From NCBI RefSeq assembly GCF_010728925.1, contig NZ_AP022608.1:2542001-2606000 (forward strand): DNA of 64,000 nt. The letters run 5' to 3'. Position 1 is the stretch's first letter. Every line of letters starts with the position of its first letter. The notes under the pieces were generated by a model that had not been told where the DNA came from, did not search any database, and worked only from the letters and a program-made list of their open reading frames with translations. The stretch is from Mycolicibacterium gadium (GTDB lineage Bacteria > Actinomycetota > Actinomycetes > Mycobacteriales > Mycobacteriaceae). Shown in pieces: positions 59,038 to 64,000 of this stretch. Position numbers and translations under genes: made by a program.

Positions 59038-60141
59038 TCAGCCAGGCAGTGCCAGCTTGAAGATCTTGCGCCAGACCGTGGCGATCTGCCGCGGCAACGG
59101 TCCCGTGTTGTAGGGGATGCCGTAACGCTTGCAGATCTCCTGCACCTCGGGCGCGATCTCGGCGTGACGGTGCGCCGGGATGTCAGGGAACAGATGGTGC
59201 TCGATCTGGAAAGATAGGTTGCCGCTCAGGATGTGGAAGAGCTTGCCGCCGGCCAGGTTCGCAGATCCCAGGATCTGACGGAAGTACCACTGGCCACGCG
59301 TCTCGGCCTTGGTCTCCTCGATGGAGAACTCCTGCACGTCTTCGGGGAAGTGTCCGCAGAAGATGATCACATTGGACCAGACGTTGCGCATCAGGTTCGC
59401 CGTCATGTTCCCGGCGAACACCCATGGCGCGAACGGGCCGGCCAGCAGCGGGAACGCCACGTAGTCCTTGAGGGTCTGTTTCTTGGTCTTACGCCAGATG
59501 CCCTCGAGGATCTCGCGCTTGTCCGCAATCGAGATCTCGCCGGCGGTGATGCGTTCGGTCTCCAGTTCATGCAACGCGACGCCGTACTGGAACAGCACCA
59601 TCAGCAGGAATGCCCACACGGGATTGCCGAGGAAGTACGGCTTCCACTTCTGGTCCTCGCTGATCCGCAGGATCCCGTAGCCCACATCGCGGTCCATGCC
59701 GACGATGTTGGTGTAGGTGTGGTGCATGTAGTTGTGCGAGTGCCGCCACTGGTCGGCCGGGCAGGCGGTGTCCCATTCGAAGTTCTTGCCCGCCAACGTC
59801 GGATCGCCGGTCCAGTCGTACTGGCCGTGCATGATGTTGTGGCCGATCTCCATGTTGTCGAGGATCTTCGACAGGCCGAGCATCGCTGTACCCGCGAGCC
59901 AGAACGGCGGGAAGATGCCGCCGAAGAGCATCGCACGGCCGGCGACTTCCAGACCGCGCTGCGCCTTGATGATCCGGCGGATGTAAGTGACGTCGCGCTC
60001 GCCGAGGTCGGCGATCACACGGTCCTTCAGCGCGTCGAGCTCGCGGCCGAACGCGTCGGCCTGCTCTGGGGTCATGGTGACGGTCTTGCCGCCGACGGTT
60101 TTCGAGATGGTCTTCGGTTGTGCGGTGGTGGCTGTAGTCAT
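59038..60141 (-). CDS. desA3: Acyl-CoA Delta9 desaturase DesA3-like
   Basis: Membrane di-iron desaturase introducing the cis-9 double bond of stearoyl-CoA (oleate synthesis), like Rv3229c; 367 residues. Histidine boxes are HNIMHGQ, HSHNYMHH and IEHHLFP; helices lie at about 75-100 and 180-265. ATG 60141 follows AAAGGAATCGAC; the longer frame enters the reductase gene. It is 28 bases downstream of its electron donor and part of a unit facing a FabR/DesT-like regulator. Confidence 0.93.
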   Translation of the reverse strand: MTTATTAQPKTISKTVGGKTVTMTPEQADAFGRELDALKDRVIADLGERDVTYIRRIIKAQRGLEVAGRAMLFGGIFPPFWLAGTAMLGLSKILDNMEIGHNIMHGQYDWTGDPTLAGKNFEWDTACPADQWRHSHNYMHHTYTNIVGMDRDVGYGILRISEDQKWKPYFLGNPVWAFLLMVLFQYGVALHELETERITAGEISIADKREILEGIWRKTKKQTLKDYVAFPLLAGPFAPWVFAGNMTANLMRNVWSNVIIFCGHFPEDVQEFSIEETKAETRGQWYFRQILGSANLAGGKLFHILSGNLSFQIEHHLFPDIPAHRHAEIAPEVQEICKRYGIPYNTGPLPRQIATVWRKIFKLALPG

Positions 60142-60169
60142 GTCGATTCCTTTCTGGTCCGTTCCGGAT

Positions 60170-61219
60170 CTAGAGCGCGAGGTCGACGTCGCCGACGGGG
60201 GCGGATACACAGATACGCACGTCTTCTGCTTCGCTACTGGATACAGTTCCGGTGATCAGGTTCTTGACGACGCCGCTGCTCTTGCGGCGGGTACAGCTTC
60301 CGCAGATGCCCATCCGGCATCCGCTTTCCGGCGTGAGGCCTGAGGCCTCGGCCTGCTCCAGCAGTGGCCGGCCGTCGTCAATCAGCTCGACACCGCTGTC
60401 GGTGAATGCGATTCGGCCGCCGGTCTCGGTGGACGGGGTGAACACAGGTGGGACAAAGCTTTCCGACAATGCATCCGGGGCGTGCGTCCGCACGGCATCC
60501 ACGAGTGCCTGCGGACCACACACGTAGACCGCCTCGGGCTCAGGCATCGCCGCGGCCAGGTGAACCGCATCGAAATAGCCGGTGAGATCGCCCTGCCCGT
60601 CCCGGGTGTAGCCGTGAAGTACCCGGACACCGGACATCGCGCCGAGCTCGTCTGCGTAACACGCTTCCTGCGGGCTTCGTGCGTAGTGGATGAAGGCGAT
60701 CTCGCGATCGGACCCCTCGTTGCGCATTGTGCGCAACATGGACATCACCGGGGTGATGCCGCTGCCGCCCGACACGAACAGAACGCGACGGGGCCGCTCG
60801 GTCGGCAGCACGAAGTCCCCGCCCACGGAGTCAAGTCCGACGACCATTCCCGGGCGGGCGTGGTCGCACAGATAGGTGGAAACGAGTCCGCCCTCGTGGC
60901 GGCCGATCGTCAGCTCGATGTACGGGGAGCCTTCGGCACTTGCCGGCGAGTAGGGCCGGGTGCGGCGACGGCCGTTGATCTCGACGGTCAGGTTGATGTG
61001 CTGGCCGGCCTGAAAACCAGTGAACGCCTGATTCGGTTCCAGCGTCAGCGTGACGCTGCGGGGGGTCTGCCGACGCACTGCGATCACCTTCGCGCGGGCG
61101 TCTGCCCGCGTCCAGGTCGGGTCGACCAGCTCGGTGTATCGATCCACGCCGTGGGGGCCGGTCAGCAGCTCCAGAAGAGGCGACCGTCGCACGCGGCGAG
61201 TCAAAGTTTGAGTGAACAT
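60170..61219 (-). CDS. Desaturase-linked ferredoxin reductase-like oxidoreductase
   Basis: A 349-residue protein with FAD-binding barrel (RPYSPASAEG), NAD(P) domain (FVSGGSGITPVMSMLR) and C-terminal 2Fe-2S ferredoxin (CRMGICGSCTRRK, with the last Cys in VRICVSA). It matches Rv3230c, shown to feed electrons to DesA3. ATG 61219. GTGAAC/GTTCAC half-sites lie just upstream. The gene starts 70 bases from the divergent regulator. Confidence 0.92.
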   Translation of the reverse strand: MFTQTLTRRVRRSPLLELLTGPHGVDRYTELVDPTWTRADARAKVIAVRRQTPRSVTLTLEPNQAFTGFQAGQHINLTVEINGRRRTRPYSPASAEGSPYIELTIGRHEGGLVSTYLCDHARPGMVVGLDSVGGDFVLPTERPRRVLFVSGGSGITPVMSMLRTMRNEGSDREIAFIHYARSPQEACYADELGAMSGVRVLHGYTRDGQGDLTGYFDAVHLAAAMPEPEAVYVCGPQALVDAVRTHAPDALSESFVPPVFTPSTETGGRIAFTDSGVELIDDGRPLLEQAEASGLTPESGCRMGICGSCTRRKSSGVVKNLITGTVSSSEAEDVRICVSAPVGDVDLAL

Positions 61220-61293
61220 GTGTATACCGTGCGCCGTTCACGGGGTGCGCGTCAACCGATTCGCCCAGGTTGTGGTAGGTTTCACAAAGTGAA
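61212..61293. promoter_or_regulatory. Divergent desaturase/regulator control region
   Basis: TTCACAAAGTGAA (61281-61293) is a palindrome over the regulator's start codon, and GTGAAC (61212-61217) with GTTCAC (61236-61241) forms a wider inverted pair over the reductase start. TAGGTT (61276-61281) is 7 bases before the regulator GTG. The same half-site, GTGAA, recurs on both sides. Confidence 0.55.
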
Positions 61294-61972
61294 CAATCGT
61301 ACGCCCAGTTCACGAACGAGCCGTTCGAGCAGGTCAAGCAAGCCCCGGTCCCGCGACACCCTCTCCAGGGAGGAGCGCAAGGAGACGACCAGGCGGGCGA
61401 TAGTCGCCGCTGCCCTGCGCCTGCTGGAGGAGCGCAGCTTCGCGGCGCTCAGTCTGCGCGAGGTGACTCGCGAGGCGGGCATCGTGCCTGCGGCCTTCTA
61501 CCGCCACTTCGAGTCGATGGAGGCGCTGGGCCTCGTGCTCATCGACGAGTCCTTCCGCGCCCTTCGCGACATGCTGCGCGGAGCGCGGGCGGGCAAGCTC
61601 GATCCGAACCGGGTCATCGAATCGTCGGTGGACATCTTGATCGAGGGCGTCAACGAACGTCGCGAGCACTGGCGTTTCATCGGCCGTGAGCGCTCCAGCG
61701 GCGTGACCGTCCTGAGGTACGCCATCCGTACCGAGATCCGTCTGATCACGTCGGAACTGGCGATCGACCTCGCCCGCTTCCCCGGGCTCAACACCTGGAG
61801 CGGCGAGGATCTCAACATCTTGGCCAGCCTCTTCGTCAACGCGATGATCTCGATCGCGGAGTCCATCGAGGACGCCACCGACTCGGTCGCGCTCAACGAG
61901 ATCAGGCGCATTGCGGTCAAGCAGCTAAGGATGATCGTCGTGGGCGTCACCGGCTGGCGCAGTACCATCTGA
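61289..61972 (+). CDS. FabR/DesT-like TetR regulator of fatty-acid desaturation
   Basis: A 227-residue TetR protein. From EERSFAALSLREVTREAGIV through AAFYRHFESMEALGLVLIDES it closely matches E. coli FabR, which senses the saturated/unsaturated acyl balance, and the Pseudomonas DesT type. The end LRMIVVGVTGW also resembles FabR. GTG 61289 is chosen: the preceding basic Ser/Arg tail (RTPSSRTSRSSRSSKPRSR) is in frame, and TAGGTT lies 7 bases upstream; the longer frame crosses the reductase gene. It is divergent from reductase-desA3, the DesT-desCB arrangement. Confidence 0.85.
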   Translation: MNNRTPSSRTSRSSRSSKPRSRDTLSREERKETTRRAIVAAALRLLEERSFAALSLREVTREAGIVPAAFYRHFESMEALGLVLIDESFRALRDMLRGARAGKLDPNRVIESSVDILIEGVNERREHWRFIGRERSSGVTVLRYAIRTEIRLITSELAIDLARFPGLNTWSGEDLNILASLFVNAMISIAESIEDATDSVALNEIRRIAVKQLRMIVVGVTGWRSTI

Positions 61973-62003
61973 GGCCATCCGGCACAGGGCTAACGTGTCG
62001 CCC

Positions 62004-62789
62004 ATGCCCCATCTCGAATTGACCCACCCCAGGCCCGACATCGCCGTCCTCACGCTGAACCGGCCGGAGAAGCTCAACGCACTGTCCTACGAGTTGGTCG
62101 AGGACCTGCACACCACCCTCGACGGGATCCGGGCGAGCAACGACCTGCGGGTCGTGGTGCTCACCGGCGCGGGCCGTGGCTTCTGTTCCGGGCTCGACCT
62201 CACCGATCCGAACCCCAACAAGGCGGGCGAAGGAACCGAGTTCCCGAGGGCCGGAATGCGTTGGCAGGAAAGGATCGCCGACCTCACCGCGAAGATTCAC
62301 CACCTTCGGCAACCGGTGATCGCGGCCGTCAACGGCCCGGCCTACGGCGGCGGTATGGGGATCGCGCTGGCCTGCGACATCCGGATCGCTTCCGAATCCG
62401 CGCGGTTCTGCACCCAGTTCATCAAGCTCGGCCTCGGCGGCTGCGACATCGGCGTCAGCTACACCTTGCCGCGCATCGTCGGCGCGGGGCCGGCGTTCGA
62501 CCTCATTCTGACCGCGCGTGCGGTCGACGCCGAGGAGGCACTGCGGCTCGGATTGGTTTCTCGTATGTCCGCGGACGGCGCAGCGGTCGATGACGCCCTA
62601 GCCATCGCCGAAACACTGTGTGGCTACGGCAAATTCGGCGTGGAGTCGACCAAGCAGGTACTGTGGGCCAACCTCGACGCGTCCAGCCTCGAATCGGCGC
62701 TGCACCTGGAGAACCGCAGCCAGATCCTCGCGTCGACGGGCGGCGTGATGGCCGACGCTACCGAGGCGTTCCGCCACCGTCGGCGATGA
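62004..62789 (+). CDS. echA: Enoyl-CoA hydratase/isomerase family protein
   Basis: Crotonase-fold protein of 261 residues for fatty-acid breakdown. It has GAGRGFCSGLDLTD and NGPAYGGGMGIALACDIRIA (oxyanion hole glycines), and FIKLGLGGCDIGVSYTLPRI. The usual second catalytic Glu position is occupied by GCDIG, so an isomerase or other activity is possible. TAACGT (61991-61996) lies 7 bases before ATG 62004, suggesting a leaderless transcript. The last 32 bases overlap the convergent SDR gene. Confidence 0.88.
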   Translation: MPHLELTHPRPDIAVLTLNRPEKLNALSYELVEDLHTTLDGIRASNDLRVVVLTGAGRGFCSGLDLTDPNPNKAGEGTEFPRAGMRWQERIADLTAKIHHLRQPVIAAVNGPAYGGGMGIALACDIRIASESARFCTQFIKLGLGGCDIGVSYTLPRIVGAGPAFDLILTARAVDAEEALRLGLVSRMSADGAAVDDALAIAETLCGYGKFGVESTKQVLWANLDASSLESALHLENRSQILASTGGVMADATEAFRHRRR

Positions 62790-63528
62790 TCACCGTCCCC
62801 GTCATGTAACTTCCGGCATCAGACGCCAAAAGCAATGCCGCACCGACCATCTCATCCGGTTGGGCAAGACGCTTCATCAGGTTGCTACCGGCCATGCGGG
62901 CGATCGCCTCTTGCGGGTTGTTTCGCATCATGTCGGTGTCGACGGGCCCCGGTGCGAGGGCATTCACCCGGATACCGGCCGAGGCGTACTCGGCGGCCAT
63001 CGACCGGGTGAAGGACATCAACGCCGCCTTGTTCGACGAATAGATGGCTGTTCCCGGCGCGAAGTTGAACGCCCCTGTAGAGATGACGTTCACGACGGAG
63101 GCGTGTGAGCTGGCCTTCAGGTGCGGCAGTGCCGCCTGCACGAGAAGCACCGGTCCGCGAAGATTCACCTCGTGCGACTTCGCCAGCGCGTCGGCGGTCA
63201 TCTCTCCGAGGGGCTGCGCCAGCGCGTTCGCGGCGTTGTTCACCAGGACGTCGATGCCGCCGAACGTGTCGACTGTCTTGTCCACGAGGGCCTCGAGTGC
63301 GCCGACGTCTCCGAGGTGGGTGGGGACGCCGATGGCCTCGCCGCCGAGCCCGCGCAGGTGCTGCGCGGCCCGCTCACACGCGTCGGGCTTGCGGCTGGCG
63401 ACCACCACCCGGGCACCCGCCAGGACGAAGCCCTCGGCCAGGGCCAACCCGATGCCGCGGGTGCCGCCGGTCACGATGGCGGTGCGGTCGGTCAGGTCGA
63501 ACAAGCGGTCAAACGTTGCGCGGTCCAC
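62758..63528 (-). CDS. SDR-family oxidoreductase
   Basis: Classical short-chain dehydrogenase of 256 residues: TGGTRGIG (cofactor), NNAANA, the catalytic Ser in NVISTGAF, YSSNK Tyr-Lys pair, and PGPVDTDMM. Arg in VASRKPD favours NADP. GTG 63528 (MDRATFDRLFDLTDRTAIV) is preferred; the open frame extends to a TTG at 63567 that would overlap the proline-rich gene. Substrate unknown; the neighbourhood suggests acyl or lipid intermediates. Confidence 0.83.
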   Translation of the reverse strand: MDRATFDRLFDLTDRTAIVTGGTRGIGLALAEGFVLAGARVVVASRKPDACERAAQHLRGLGGEAIGVPTHLGDVGALEALVDKTVDTFGGIDVLVNNAANALAQPLGEMTADALAKSHEVNLRGPVLLVQAALPHLKASSHASVVNVISTGAFNFAPGTAIYSSNKAALMSFTRSMAAEYASAGIRVNALAPGPVDTDMMRNNPQEAIARMAGSNLMKRLAQPDEMVGAALLLASDAGSYMTGTVIIADGGGTPR

Positions 63529-63557
63529 GAAGTCAGTCAAACAGACGTCGGTCGAGG

Positions 63558-63908
63558 CTAGATGCAACCGCTGACGCTGATGCGCCGACCAACGCTGGCG
63601 CAGACATCGACGTTGGGCGCCACCGGTGCGTAGTAGGGCGGCGGTGGAGGTGGTGGTGGTGGCGGTGGTGGGGGCGGCGGAGGGGGCGGAGGCGCGCCCG
63701 GCGGCGGCGGAGGTGGTGGTGGGGGCGGCGGAGGTGGAGGCGGGGGAAGTGCGTCATTGAGATAGGACAACGGGTCGCTGCAGCCGGTCACGTCGACGAA
63801 CCTGCCACCGACGGATCCGCACAGTGTGGCGTCGGCGGTGGGCGTACCCGCATTCACCAGGCCGCCCGCGAACAACACCGCCGCGGCACAGAGCAATGTT
63901 TTGCGCAC
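63558..63908 (-). CDS. Secreted polyproline protein
   Basis: A 116-residue exported protein. A signal peptide (MRKTLLCAAAVLFAGGLVNA) precedes a mature part with Cys pairs (LCGSVGGRF, VTGCSDP; DVCASVGRR, VSGCI) at both ends. The centre is two proline runs of 16 and 19 separated by Gly-Ala. The matching Cys-containing ends look like a duplicated small disulfide motif. GTG 63908 follows AGAGGAG; a longer frame to 63977 lacks this. Function unknown. Confidence 0.78.
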   Translation of the reverse strand: MRKTLLCAAAVLFAGGLVNAGTPTADATLCGSVGGRFVDVTGCSDPLSYLNDALPPPPPPPPPPPPPPPPGAPPPPPPPPPPPPPPPPPPPYYAPVAPNVDVCASVGRRISVSGCI

Positions 63909-64000
63909 GTTCGCTCCTCTGAAACGGGCGCCGATAGGACGGCGCGCAAGAAATTGTCGCACCCGCCCGCGCATCACGATGGAAAGAACTGGGCGAGTTG
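63909..64000. other. Window end, nothing recognised
   Basis: 92 bases upstream of the polyproline gene. It must hold that gene's promoter, but no clear boxes or other gene were seen. Confidence 0.3.

Noticed and set aside
61200..61250. LexA/SOS box near GAACATGTGTAT
   Set aside because: The second half does not match GTTC; the GTGAAC/GTTCAC pair fits the adjacent TetR regulator better.

Overview
The window is high-GC actinobacterial chromosome from a Mycobacterium, most likely a rapidly growing Mycolicibacterium. The evidence is mtrAB, whiB2, fbiAB, the mannose and rhamnose cell-wall genes, accD5/accE5/accA3 and the rsbW-sigF pair, with many GTG starts and ATGA/GTGA stop-start overlaps. From memory, gene order follows the M. 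tuberculosis Rv3245c-Rv3297 block, broken by several inserted segments. No rRNA, tRNA or CRISPR array was seen.

Layout. 1-5.7 kb: mtrB (5' end only), mtrA, tmk, then a thioredoxin-like DUF899 protein, a secreted lipase, a haemophore-like protein and ahcY. 5.8-8.1 kb: an alkane hydroxylation operon (alkB-rubA-rubB-TetR) with a readable promoter whose -35 box lies in a palindrome. 8.2-10.1 kb: a decayed DUF559 gene and a complete IS3-type element. 10.1-24.3 kb: amino-acid permease, FAD oxidoreductase, manA/SIS/manB, DUF3499, degenerate zincin, whiB2, fbiA-fbiB-Nudix (F420), manC-wbbL-rmlD. 24.4-31 kb: Lcp ligase, truncated acyl-CoA-synthetase-like protein, multicopper oxidase, fadE25, purE/purK. 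31-40 kb: GtrA, PH-domain protein, birA, accD5-accE5-maf, sseA-sufE, an Fe(II)/2OG-type oxygenase and accA3. 40-48 kb: accessory genes and the stress locus: a STAS protein whose 3' end overlaps sigF, rsbW, topoisomerase IB, small proteins, CsbD, UsfY, flavodoxin and PAS-ANTAR proteins, with several SigF-type promoter sequences. 48.3-52.9 kb: lysine catabolism (lat, lrpA, DUF1338/HglS-like, pcd). 53-59 kb: TetR, lhr, nei. 59-62 kb: acyl desaturase and its reductase divergent from a FabR/DesT-like regulator. 62-64 kb: enoyl-CoA hydratase, SDR and a secreted polyproline protein.

The genes serve envelope polysaccharide precursors, acyl-CoA carboxylation (AccA3, AccD5 and AccE5 are all here), F420 synthesis, alkane and fatty-acid oxidation or desaturation, lysine breakdown and SigF stress control. 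Many starts have a TANNNT box 6-8 bases upstream and no Shine-Dalgarno, the usual sign of leaderless mycobacterial transcripts. I found no clear new defence system. The best second looks are the DesT-like desaturase unit, the SigF locus, the HglS-like enzyme, the membrane-anchored Mrr-like nuclease and the Nudix gene coupled to fbiB.
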